Assembly (NCBI GenBank): GCA_964436765.1
Contig: CAYTEH010000004.1
Coordinates: 4,664 to 68,663, forward strand
DNA: 64,000 nucleotides
Direction of reading: 5' to 3'
DNA from: CAYTEH01 sp964436765
GTDB taxonomy: Bacteria; Patescibacteriota; Gracilibacteria; Peribacterales; Peribacteraceae
A program made the position numbers and the translations under genes. Below the pieces are notes generated by a model that ran no database searches, was not told the DNA's origin, and worked only from the letters and a program-made list of their open reading frames with translations. Shown piece by piece: positions 1-10,320 of the stretch; position 1 is the first letter of the stretch, and each line of letters begins with the position of its first letter.

Positions 1-853
1 CATCGTGAGCCACAGTGGGGATGGGGAACAGAGTGATCACAGAATTCTCGTCGATCCTGCCGATGGAATTGTGCCTTCCGTCCGTAAACCAGACGTTGCC
101 GTCGGAACCAAGCGCAAAATCGGTCGCCTGGTACGGCAGATAATCATAATTGATGGGACCACCCGGCGGCCACTTCAGCAGGGACTGACCATGCGAGACC
201 CAGGTGTTGCCGTCGGGTCCGGTGATTTTCGGGTCCCCACCCATCATATCCGACACCCATTCACACATCGGTAAGGCTTTTGACCCACCGGAACAGGCGT
301 CAGCACTGGACGATGCACTCGAGACGGCGCCGCCGCACAGGGCCGCCTGTTTGCCGCACGCCGATGTGGCCGCGCTCCAGACGCACGACGAGTTCATTTC
401 GCAGAACTGGCGCGAGCAGTTGATTTCGAACCCGGCCGCACCGTTGCATCCGTCACAATCGTCGCACGCGTTGGCTGAACAGGCAGACTCGCACACGCTC
501 TGGCCGACGAAGGCGTAACCGCCCTGCACCGGCGCCGGCGAACACACGGGAGTGGCCTGACCGGCCTTCACCTGGTCGCGATTCTGGCAATAGTAGACTG
601 TCCCGCCGCCGCACTGGGCGTTACAAATGTCCTGCGAGGTATCGAACGCTTCAAAATTGGGATTGGATACGCATGCATCGAACGTGCTCGGCTGGCAGGC
701 ATTCGCGCCGTCCAGGCAGCAAAAACCCACCTCATCCTGCCGGCCGGCCTGCCCTGCGAACTGCCTCCCGCCGCGGAGCGCGAGTGCCCCCACAATGATC
801 AGGACCGGAATGGCCCAGAGTGCGGAGCGAAGGAGGACGCGGGGGGGGATCAC
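1..853 (-). CDS. Exported CC-domain plus streptogramin-lyase-like beta-propeller protein (3' end outside window)
   Basis: The reading frame is open from a GTG at 853 to the window edge, so the C-terminus is missing. Residues 1-25 form a basic start and hydrophobic segment (signal or anchor). A six-Cys module beginning GFCCLDGANAC follows, then a Cys-rich stretch, then blade-like repeats: GPDGNTWVS and GSDGNVWFTDGRHNSIGRID. The last two match the repeat signature of Vgb/streptogramin-lyase-type propellers, which in many secreted proteins are binding scaffolds and not lyases. The gene starts 9 nt after the stop of the upstream small CC protein, which suggests co-transcription. The GTG start is inferred because no ATG precedes the hydrophobic segment. 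Enzymatic function is not implied. Confidence 0.7.
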   Translation of the reverse strand, partial: MIPPRVLLRSALWAIPVLIIVGALALRGGRQFAGQAGRQDEVGFCCLDGANACQPSTFDACVSNPNFEAFDTSQDICNAQCGGGTVYYCQNRDQVKAGQATPVCSPAPVQGGYAFVGQSVCESACSANACDDCDGCNGAAGFEINCSRQFCEMNSSCVWSAATSACGKQAALCGGAVSSASSSADACSGGSKALPMCEWVSDMMGGDPKITGPDGNTWVSHGQSLLKWPPGGPINYDYLPYQATDFALGSDGNVWFTDGRHNSIGRIDENSVITLFPIPTVAHD

Positions 854-862
854 AAGGGGGGT

Positions 863-1111
863 CTAGGAAGAACTCCCGCACACCGAGCTGCAGGTTCTCC
901 TGCTGGTATCGAAGAGGATGCCATCCTCCTGTTCGCAGGCGACAAGATTGACTCGCTCCTCGCACGCCACGCCGGGCGTCAGACAGCACCACCCACCCAC
1001 CGTCTGGGACTGGTCGGGCCCGCTTTCCATCGCTGCCACTGCATATCCTGCCGCCCCCGTTCCCGCGAACACCAAGAGCAGGCAGAACCACGAAAGAAGA
1101 GCACGATTCAT
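863..1111 (-). CDS. Small exported Cys-rich (CC-domain) protein
   Basis: This is an 82-residue protein. The ATG at 1111 gives a clean signal peptide (MNRALLSWFCLLLVFAGTGA), so I prefer it to the upstream ATG at 1165. The mature part contains GGWCCLTPGVAC and then three more cysteines, giving CC-x6-C-x8-C-x14-C-x3-C. The same spacing occurs in the product of 4566-4823 and, with one-residue shifts, at the start of the propeller protein just downstream. It sits 78 nt after the large Cys-repeat gene. It matches no family I can name. Disulfide bonding is likely from the even Cys count and export signal, but that is inference. Confidence 0.65.
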   Translation of the reverse strand: MNRALLSWFCLLLVFAGTGAAGYAVAAMESGPDQSQTVGGWCCLTPGVACEERVNLVACEQEDGILFDTSRRTCSSVCGSSS

Positions 1112-1189
1112 GACACGCACTCTAGCATTGGTTACGCATTCGGTACCACTTGCCCGGCCGTGCATTTGGTTGCTTAAAGGAAGATATTC

Positions 1190-4100
1190 TCACTCGTCAC
1201 ACAAACCCTGCTGACGCATCGACTCACACAGGGTCTCTCCGCCGGTGACGTCGTATACAAACGGAATGCCGCCTGCGGTCACGCATTCTTCGGGTATCTC
1301 CGTCTGGCAGACATCGGGGTGGCAGCAGTCGGCGAAACTCTTGAGTCGCTCGCATGTGGGATCACAGACTGTGTCCCGCGGCGAGAACTTGCTACTGCTC
1401 AAAATGGTGAGTGTGCCGAGCCCGTCCACCTGTCTGTTATAGGCCGAACACATGTTTCCCCCTTCCTCCGCCGTAATACGACGGTCGCACTTGTAATGCG
1501 AGGGCACGGGCGGCGGCGTCTGCTGGCACCCCTGCGTATCCTCCTCGGCCTTGCCGCTCGTGATGTAGTCCAAGAGCGGCGACGAAATCTGCACCTCCGT
1601 ACCGCCGTCGGCTATGCAGCTGCCAAACACTTCCGAGAAGCACTCATCGATCTCCGGATCGCACGTCGGTTCAACCAGCGGCCCGAAAGCATAGACCCCC
1701 GTCGGACTGCAGCATCCGACGATACCGCCCGGATTCTGCGTTCCGCCTGAAGACGACGATCCGTTAGAGTTATTTACAGTGCAATCGGCCANNNNNNNNN
1801 NNNNNNNNNNNNNNNNNNNNNNNNNNNNNNNNNNNNNNNNNNNNNNNNNNNNNNNNNNNNNNNNNNNNNNNNNNNNNNNNNNNNNNNNNNNTTGCCGTCG
1901 CCGCAGGAGGTCGGGCAGACGCCGTTCGCGGGACAGAGGGCGCCGTTGGGACAGGTGGAGCCGGGGGTGCAGGTGAGGAGGCAGGAGTTCGTGCACTGGT
2001 CGTTGTTGTTCTGGTTGCCGTCGTCGCACTGCTCGAACCCTTCCAGGATATCGTTACCGCAGGTGGTGGTGCTGGGACACTGTTGTTTGCAGCTGTTCGC
2101 AGGATCGGCGGAGTTGTCGTAGTACTTGTAGACACCCTGGTTATCGGGGCACTTATGGAGAGGATCGAGCCCTTCCTGCCCGGGCAACGTGGGGATCTGC
2201 ATGCAGTTTTCGGGCGTGCCAAAGGGACTGCAGCAGTAGGAAAAGACATTCGCGGGGACGGATGAGGCGGCTGCAGACGAAGCTGAGGACGAGGACCCTG
2301 GCTGGTTCTTGGGGGTACACACACAGGCGTTGGTATCGCACGTATGACTCGACGGACACGTAAGCCCGGGTTCGTTGCATTTTTCGCCTGCATCTACGGC
2401 CCCGTTGCCGCAGAGCGGGCCGTGGGAGCAGATACAGGTTGTATTGTTGCAGGTGGAGCCGGTCGGGCACGTCTGGCCGCCGTCACGGCACTGCTCACCT
2501 GGATCGAGTGCGCCGTTGCCGCACAGCGGCCCGCCGGTGCATTGGCAGGTGGCGTTGTTGCACGTCTGGCCGCCGGAACACGTGAGGCCGCCATCACGAC
2601 ACTGTTCGCCTGGATCGGCCGTGCCATCGCCGCACACGGGCGGCTTCTGGCTGCACACGCACGCACTCTGGTTACATACTTGACCCTCACCGCACGCGAG
2701 GCCGGGTTCGCCACACTTTTCACCGGCGTTGATTATTCCGTTGCCGCACTGCGGATTGTCGAAGCACGTGCACGTGGGCGTATTGCAGTTGGATGCCGCA
2801 GGGCAGGCAAGCCCGCCGTCCCGGCACTCCTCCCCGGGATCCACCACGCCGTTGCCGCAGCTGGGACCGCCCGTGCAGACGCACGTCGCGTTGTTGCACG
2901 TCTGGCCGCCGGAACACGTGAGCCCCCCGTCGCGGCACTGTTCGCCGGGATCCGCAACGCCGTCACCGCAGACGGGCGGATCCGGGCTGCAGACGCAGGA
3001 ATTCACGTTGCAACTCTTGCCGGCGGGGCAGGCGAGCCCCGGTTCGTTGCATTGCTCGCCCGCATTCACCGTGCCATCGCCGCACTGCGGGCTCTGGGAA
3101 CAGACACAGGCCTGATTGTTGCACGCGGAACCGGAGGGGCACGTGAGCCCGCCGTCACGGCACTCCTCCCCGGGATCCACCACGTTGTTCCCGCAGGTAG
3201 CACCACCGGTGCATGCGCAGGTATTTTCGTTGCACGTCTGGCCTCCGGAACACGTGAGTCCCGGTTCGCCGCACTGCTCGCCGCCATCGGACGCGCCGTT
3301 GCCGCACCCGGCTACCACGTCCTCCTGGCATCCGATCTTCACGTGGAACGAATCGCCAGGGGAATTGCCATACATCGAAAACATTGCGGTTCTCGGCCCG
3401 GTGACACGGATGAAATCGGGCGGTCCGCCGATATTGAGCGAGTCCAGCGTCATACCGGAGTACGGATTGCCGATCGCGGGGCTGCCCTTGTCTATAAATA
3501 CGCCGTCGCCGCCCTCGATGGTAATAGTCCCCTGCACGCCCACGGCCGCGCCGGCGTTGCGCACATGAAAATTCACATATCCTTTGGCCCTGTCGGCCGC
3601 CAGCTTGGAATCGGGGGTTCGTACGGGGTCGATGATGGCCTGACCGTTCTGGGTCATATTGAACCACGCATCGTCACCGGTCGTGGCCCCGCCAACGAGC
3701 AGGCTGTATGGATGCGATGTCCCCAACACGCTGGTGATATCGACCTTCATGCGATCGGCAACGCACGCCGCTTTGGACGAAGATCCTCCTGAGGAAGAAC
3801 TCCCGCCACCCGGATCGATTGCTCCGCATGCGACGTAGCTGCAGTTTTCAAAATCGGACGAAATGGGGTAGGCACCCATATTGATGCATTCATCGACCGA
3901 CTTGCACACAACGCACGCTTCTCCTTTTGTAAGACAACCATAGATGGGGCCTGTAGGAACGGCTGCGGAGGATGCCGATGCGCTACTCCCCGCACCGCTG
4001 CTGACGCACCTGCAACATGCACCCTTTACCGCCGGTTCTCCGGGGTAATTGGCAGAGCAGGCTCCGTATACCCAGCCGGGGCACTCGAGCGATTGTCCTG

Positions 4101-4566
4101 CCGGGCACTTGTGGACGGCCTGGGGGCCCACGTGGCAGTAGGTATTCCCGGGGCACGTATAGCCCGAAATATACAGATACACGGTTGCTTGGGGTCCGTT
4201 GTCTTTACCATCGAACGGACGATAGATGAAAGAATCGATTCCATGATCCAAAAAGGTCGGCCCGCCCGCGTACTGGAATCCCCCATTTTGATCCAGGGTG
4301 ACCACGCCATAGAGCGGCTGGCTCAATATCGTCGCTGTGAGCGTGTCGTTATCGGGATCCGAATCGTTCGAAAGAACGCCAGAGGCACTCACGGCCAGAT
4401 CGGTCGTGAGGGAAGACAGATAATAGACGTCATCCACCGTGACCGGCGATCTGTTCGTCGCCTGTGCCGTCCATCTCCCGCCATGAAGCGCAAAAGAGCC
4501 GGCCGCGACAGCCGCGAGCATAACGAGGGCCGCACCCCATCTGGCTGTGACCCGTCGGCGAACCAT
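1190..4566 (-). CDS. Large exported Cys-repeat surface protein, interrupted by a scaffold gap
   Basis: The start at 4566 gives a short basic/hydrophobic export signal. In order: a bacterial Ig/cadherin-like module (about residues 40-125, with VLSNDSDPDNDTLTATIL), Cys-rich segments, a Ser/Ala linker, a beta-sandwich-like segment (about 270-410), nine tandem six-Cys repeats, a second Ser/Ala linker, a CC segment and one DUF4215-type repeat (EGFEQCDDGNQNNNDQC). The 100-N gap then intervenes. The C-terminal part (1190 to 1791) is in another frame, as expected if the true gap is not 100 bases. Its ATG overlaps the stop of the preceding 85-residue gene (ATGA), suggesting translational coupling. The ends are supported; the joined frame is inferred. 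The likely role is an extracellular structural or adhesive protein. Confidence 0.7.
1792..1891. other. Scaffold gap (100 N)
   Basis: This run of exactly 100 N lies inside the large Cys-repeat gene. The coding frame differs on the two sides, so the real gap length is not a multiple of three away from 100. Both flanks encode Cys-rich sequence, and collapsed repeats probably broke the assembly. Confidence 0.95.
2308..3310 (-). repeat. Nine tandem six-Cys repeats (about 37 residues each)
   Basis: Each unit follows CGNG..DPGE.C.DGGLTC....CN...C.C. Two subtypes alternate irregularly, one with RDGGLTC and one with (N/G)EPGL(T/A)C. This resembles the Myxococcus-type Cys-rich repeat that shares the CGDG..GE.C core with DUF4215, but it has a second half with four cysteines. 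Confidence 0.8.
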
Positions 4567-4823
4567 CAGCGTTCGGGGAAGGATGTACAGGCGATTGCGC
4601 AGTTATCTTCGGACGCAGAGAATGCGAGGCCACCACCTTCGCTGCAACTGAAGGGCGTCTGATTGGGCACGCAGGCTTTGCCGACGCTCATGCAGCACCA
4701 GCCCTTTGTGGCTGCAAAACCCGTCACGGGCTGCGATATATCATCCATATTCCGGACAACGGCCACCCCTCCCGCAATCACAAGAATGAAGAACGAAGCA
4801 ACGATGGCGATGGTTTTCCTCAT
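4566..4823 (-). CDS. Small exported Cys-rich (CC-domain) protein
   Basis: This is an 85-residue protein with an N-terminal hydrophobic segment (residues 5-24, signal or anchor). It has a single module, KGWCCMSVGKAC, followed by three more cysteines in the spacing CC-x6-C-x8-C-x14-C-x3-C. It is a clear paralogue of the product of 863-1111. It lies 29 nt after the giant gene, and its TGA overlaps the ATG of the next gene, so the three are probably one operon. Function unknown. Small exported Cys proteins placed before each large Cys protein could be partners or caps, but nothing in the sequence proves it. Confidence 0.7.
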   Translation of the reverse strand: MRKTIAIVASFFILVIAGGVAVVRNMDDISQPVTGFAATKGWCCMSVGKACVPNQTPFSCSEGGGLAFSASEDNCAIACTSFPER

Positions 4824-4852
4824 AGTTGACTGGGGAACAATTGTACAACGGA

Positions 4853-7800
4853 TCAGAGATCACATTTCGGCAGCGTGTTGGAGAGGACGGGGGTAAGATA
4901 AATGGTTGTGCTGGGCGGCAGATCTTCTTTCGCATTGCCTTTTCTGATGCAATTTTCGTTCGGAAGTTTCAATTCCACTGCCCAGGGCGCTTCCTTATCC
5001 GTCATCTCAGGTCTGCCGACCTGCTTGGGATACCACAGCGACTTCCCCTTCGCGGCACTCTTTTCGCATTCGAGGTACTCAACATCTTTCTTCACGACCT
5101 TCGCAGTAGACGTATCCACACAGTCGCCAAGTTTTTTCTCGCTCTTNNNNNNNNNNNNNNNNNNNNNNNNNNNNNNNNNNNNNNNNNNNNNNNNNNNNNN
5201 NNNNNNNNNNNNNNNNNNNNNNNNNNNNNNNNNNNNNNNNNNNNNNTCACGACCTTCGCAGTAGACGTATCCACACAGTCGCCAAGTTTTTTCTCGCTCT
5301 TACATTCCGAAGAGCACCCATCGCCGTTCAACTTGTTATTATCATCGCACTGTTCTTCGCCTTCCTTATTTCCATTCCCACAGACGGTTTCGATGGTGCA
5401 GGTCGCGCTGCAGCCGTCACCATTGATGTTGTTACCGTCATCGCATTGATCGACGCGGGCATAGACATACCCGTCCCCGCAGAACGCATAGCGGCAATCC
5501 TTCACACAGCCGTCGGTATTGGACATATTGCCGTCGTCGCATTGCTCGACGCCCTGGGCTTTCCTGTCGCCACAGACGGTCTCAAGACGGCACAGATAGT
5601 TGCAGCCGTCGCCGCTCTGGGTATTGCCGTCGTCGCATTGCTCGGCGCCTTGTTTCTTGCCGTCGCCGCACGTCACTTCGATCTGGCAGATCGAACTGCA
5701 ACCGTCGCCGGATAGCGTGTTCCCGTCGTCGCATTGCTCTCCTTTGTCGATGCCGAAGTCGCCGCACTTGCCGGTGGGATCCGTTTTTTTACTGCCTTCC
5801 TTCTTGCACACCGCGCTGCAGCCGTCGCCGTCTGCGGTGTTACGGTCGTCGCATTCCTCCCCCGGATCCTCGGTACCGTTGCCACACACTTCCAGTCTGC
5901 AGGTCGCGCTGCAGCCGTCGCCAGCCATGGTGTTGCCGCCGTCGCACTGCTCGCCGGTCTGCACCACGTTGTCGCCGCAGGACTCGACTCTGCAGAGGGC
6001 ACTGCAACCGTCGTTGCTCACGACGTTGCCGTCGTCACACTCCTCACCGTTGTTGGTGTCTATATCGCTGTCGCCGCAGGTGCCCGTCACGGTAATGGGA
6101 GCCCCATTCGCGTACGAGGAGACGTTGCCTGCCGCATCTGTCTGCTTGGCGGTGATGGAGTACGTACCCTTGGCAAGAGTGCTGGAGGTGATGCTGACCG
6201 TGCTGGCGGCGCAGGTACCTGTACCGAGCGTGCTCAGGTCGCTGGATTTCACCAGCGTGACAGTTGCATCGGACTCACAGCTGATGGTGAACGACGGCGT
6301 GGTGTCGGTGGTGGTCGAGGACCCTCCGACGATCGCGGGCGTGCCGGGGGCTGCGATGGTGGTATCGATAGTGACGGAGAGGCTGGAAGATGCAGATGAT
6401 TCGGTGCCCGCCGCATCGGTCTGCTTGGCGGTAATCGTGTGGACCCCGTCACTGAGCACTGACGAGGTGATGGTGACCGGGGAACTGCTGCACGCGCCAG
6501 AGCCGAGCGACGTCGAACCTTCGTAGAGCGTGACGGTGTCTCCGGATGTGCAGGTGATTTCGAGGGAAGGCGTGGTGTCGCTGGTGGTATTGTCGGTGCT
6601 GGAGGTGCCGCTGTCGGAACCCGCGACGAGATCGGGGGCGCCGGGGGCGGATTCGGCGGTGTCGATGGTGACGCTGAGGCCGGAGGAGGCGGCGGAAACG
6701 TTGCCTGCGAGGTCGGTGGCCGTGGCAGTGAAGGAACTGGTACCGTCGGCGATGGTGCTGGCGGTGAGGCTGTAGCTGCCACCCGTAGCGGTGCCGGAGG
6801 AGACTTGTGTGACGCCCGAGTACAGCTTCACGGTTGCGTTCGCTTCGGCTGTGCCGCTGAAGGTGGGCGTGTTGTCGCTGGTGATGTCGTCGGTACTGGA
6901 GGAGCCGGAATCGGAACCCGAGGCGAGATCAGGAGCGGAGGGGGCGGAGGGGGCGGCGGTGTCGATGGTCACGCTCAGGCCGGAGGAATCGGCGGAGATG
7001 TTGCCGGCAAGGTCGGTCTGGTAGGCATTGATGGTATGCGATGCGTCGCTGAGCGCAGAGGATGTGATCTCGACGCTGCCCGCGGAGCACGTGCCACTCC
7101 CCTTGGAGCTGCCCCCCTCCTCGATGACGACAGTCGCGCCGTTTTCGCAACTTGCGGTGAGGTTAGGCGTGTTGTCGCTAGTGGTGTCATCGGTACTGGA
7201 GGAGCCTAAATCAGTCGCTGCCGTCAGGTCCGGCTCGCCGGGGGCGGAGGGGGCAGTGGTATCAATGGTGACGCTCAGGCCGGAGGACGGAACGGATTCG
7301 CTTCCGTCCGACTGGGTTGCAGTGAAGGAATATGTGCCGGCGCTCTGGCCGGCGATGGCGATGGAGACGGACCCACCACTGCACGCGCCGCTGCCCACCG
7401 TTGTGCCGTCACGCTTCAAATAGACGGTATTTGCTCCCGTGCATGACCCGATGGTGAATGTGAGAGACGTATTGTTCGTGGTGTTATCGGTGCTGGAGGT
7501 GCCGCTGTCGGAGCCTGCATCCAGGTCGGGAACGCCGGGTGCGCCGGGAACGGTACTGATTGTGACCGACAGCGCGGCAGACGCCGAGGACGTGTTTCCA
7601 GCTGCATCGGTCTGAGTAGTCGTGAAATTATAGGTTCCGTCGACTGCAATGTTCGCAGCCGTGAGAGTCACGGTGGAACTGGCGCAGGTGCCAGTGGAGC
7701 CGGTAGCGACTCCATCCCGGTACAACTGGACGGTCATATCGTTTTCGCACGACGCCGTAAAGCTGGGCGTCGTCTGCGAGGTGACGTTGTCGGTGCTCGA

Positions 7801-10179
7801 ATCCCCGGTGTCCGATCCTGCCGTCAGATCCGGCGTGCCGGGGGCGGCGGGGGCGGTGGTATCGATGGTCACAGAAAGACCCGAAGAGGCCAAAGATGTG
7901 TTCCCAGCAGGATCCGTGGATTGGGCGCTGACGGAGTGCGAGCCGTCTGCCAGAGCCGCCGTCGTAAGGCTCACGGTGGAGCTAGCGCAGGTGCCGGAGG
8001 AACCCGTTGTGGACAGGCCGATGTAGAGCTGAATGGTGTCGCCGGTCGTGCAGGACACGGTGAAGGTCGGAGTCGTGTCGCTGGTGACATCATCGGTGCT
8101 GGAGGAACCGCTGTCGGAGCCCGCGACGAGGTCGGGAGTGCCGGGGACGGCGCCCGTGGTATCGATGGTCACAGAAAGACCCGAAGAGGCCAAAGATGTG
8201 TTCCCAGCAGGATCCGTGGATTGGGCGCTGACGGAGTGCGAGCCGTCTGCCAGAGCCGCCGTCGTAAGGCTCACGGTGGAGCTAGCGCAGGTGCCGGAGG
8301 AACCCGTTGTGGACAGGCCGATGTAGAGCTGAATGGTGTCGCCGGTCGTGCAGGACACGGTGAAGGTCGGAGTCGTGTCGCTGGTGACATCATCGGTGCT
8401 GGAGGAACCGCTGTCGGAGCCCGCGACGAGGTCGGGAGTGCCGGGGACGGCGCCCGTGGTATCGATGGTCACGGCAAGGCCGCTCGATGCAGCGGATTCG
8501 TTCCCTGCCGCATCGCTTTGTTTTGCGGTCACCGTATGCGCGCCGTCGGCGAGCGTGGATGCCGCGGTCGTCACGCTGCCGCCCGAGCATGTGCCCGTCG
8601 CGATGGACGTGGACCCCGCTCGGTACAATGTGACCGTATTGCTGCCGGCGCAGGAGACGGTAAAGTCCGGTGTTGTATCGTTCGTGACTTCGTCTGTGCT
8701 GGAAGAGCCGCTGTCCGATGCGGCATCGAGATCGGGTGCGCCCGGCGCTGCGGGAGCAGTGGTATCGACAGTCACGGAGAGCGTCCCGGACTCGGCCGAA
8801 ACGTTGCCCGCGACGTCGGTCTGGGTCGCCGTGATGGGATGGCTCGCCTCGCTGAGCGTAGACGAGGTCGGGTTCACGGTCCCTCCCGCGCACGTTGCGA
8901 TGCCAACAGAGCCGCCGCTGGCAAGAAGCGTCACGGTGGCCCCGCTCTCGCAGGAAAACGTAAAACTGGGCGTGGTGTCGTTGGTCAGGTCATCAGTGGC
9001 GGATGTACCCGAGTCGGATGCGGCATCGAGATCGGGGGTGCCGGGCGCGGCAGGGGCCGTGGTGTCGATGGTGACGGTCAAGCCGCTTGATGCGGCCGAG
9101 ACGGCCGCCACCCCGTTCGTCTGCTTCGCCGTCACCGTGTGGTCGCCGTCCGCCTGCGCCCCCGCCGTCAGGCTCACTGTGGAGCTAGCGCAGACGGCCG
9201 TGACGCCCGTCCCGACGCTGTCGATCCAGAGCTCCACGGTGTTGCCGTCGGCGCAGGAGATATCGAAGGTGGGCGTGCTGTCATTGGTGATATTGTCGGT
9301 ATCCGACGTGCCGGAGTCTGACGCGGCCGCGAGATCGGGGGTGCCCGTCGCCACGGGGACGCAGGTACTGGGCTCACCTGTACAGACGTGATTGCTTTCG
9401 ACCGCGCAGACGCTGCTGCAACCGTCGTTGTCCACAATGCCGCTATCGTCGCATGCCTCAGCCCCCCTGATCATGCCGTCGCCGCACACGCCCGAACAGA
9501 CGCTGGGCGACGCGTCTGTGCAGGTCCATCCGGATTCTTCTACACACATGTTGCTGCATCCGTCGCTGGAAACAAGATTGGTATCATCACAAGCCTCACT
9601 ACCGGCCATTGTGCCGTCGCCGCATGTGGTGATGCATAACTGCCCAGGCGTGGGGCAGGTGTAGCCCGAGTCGATGGCATCGCAAGTCGCGCTGCAGCCG
9701 TCGCTGGGCGTGGTATTGCCGTCGTCGCAGACCTCCCCTCCCACAAGAGACCCATCACCGCAGTTTGCGGTGCAGGCGGCTCCGGGAGTGCTGCAGGTCC
9801 ATCCGGATTCTGTGGCACAGACGTTGCTGCAACCATCGCCAGAGATTGCATTGAAATCATCACAAGTTTCTCCCCCAACAATGGCGCCATCACCGCAGTT
9901 TGCCGTACAAGCGGCTCCGGGCGTGCTGCAGGTCCATCCTGATTCGGTAGCACAGACGTTGCTGCAGCCATCGCCAGAGATTGCATTGAAATCATCGCAG
10001 GTTTCACCTCCTCCCACGGCACCGTCACCGCACGCCGCAGCGCTGCTGGAACCGGCGTCGACCAGTGCCGTGAGACGCATGCCCACCTGAGACGAAAACG
10101 CATTCATCACCACCACGGCGACAACCGATGCAGCGAAGATACCGCCGACAGCTTTCAGGCTATGCCCTGGCGACAACAT
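4853..10179 (-). CDS. Giant exported protein: DUF4215 repeats - Ig-like repeats - DUF4215 repeats
   Basis: If the false gap at 5147-5246 is collapsed on its 55-bp duplicate flanks, the gene reads continuously as 1723 residues. I chose ATG 10179 because it places a hydrophobic export segment at about residues 8-25; the ORF can extend to 10284. In order: five DUF4215-type repeats (CGDG..GGETCDD.N..SGDGCS..C), eleven Ig-like repeats of about 100 residues (each with PG.PDL.A.SDSG.S.TD..T..TTP.F), eight more DUF4215-type repeats, and a C-terminal domain of about 80 residues (KKDVEYLECEK to KCDL). Ig repeats 4 and 5 are identical at the DNA level. It heads the minus-strand locus. A stalk-like cell-surface protein is likely; ligand unknown. 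Confidence 0.8.
5147..5246. other. Scaffold gap (100 N) that is probably false
   Basis: The 55 bases before the gap (5092-5146) are identical to the 55 bases after it (5247-5301). Removing the Ns and one copy deletes 155 bases, which brings the two reading frames into register. The two contigs therefore probably overlap, and no sequence is missing. Confidence 0.9.
7861..8460. repeat. Perfect 300-bp tandem duplication
   Basis: 7861-8160 and 8161-8460 are identical base for base and encode two 100-residue Ig-like repeats. The neighbouring Ig repeats are clearly diverged in DNA, so this duplication is recent or recently homogenised. The true copy number may be higher than assembled. Confidence 0.95.
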
Positions 10180-10320
10180 GATTGGCAAAAACTCTACCAG
10201 CCGCCGCAACCGTTTGCACGTTGTGCGATTGCCCGGCGTGCAAGCTGATCGCGACGAACACATGTGTGCCCTCGACTTTCCCATTCCCTGTTCTTGCCTT
10301 CCAAAGGCTATAATCCCCGC

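Noticed and set aside
2344..3792. Long plus-strand open frame (482 codons) opposite the Cys-repeat gene
   Set aside because: It is the antisense of nine tandem repeats and inherits its openness and periodicity from them. Composition is Ala/Arg/Val-rich with no domain or export signal.
7861..8460. CRISPR array or satellite
   Set aside because: Two 300-bp units within a coding frame, with no short direct repeats and unique spacers. No cas genes anywhere in the window.
7649..9391. Several long plus-strand frames opposite the Ig-like repeats
   Set aside because: Same cause: repeated GC-rich DNA leaves frames open on the other strand. The minus strand has clear Ig-like repeats and an export signal.
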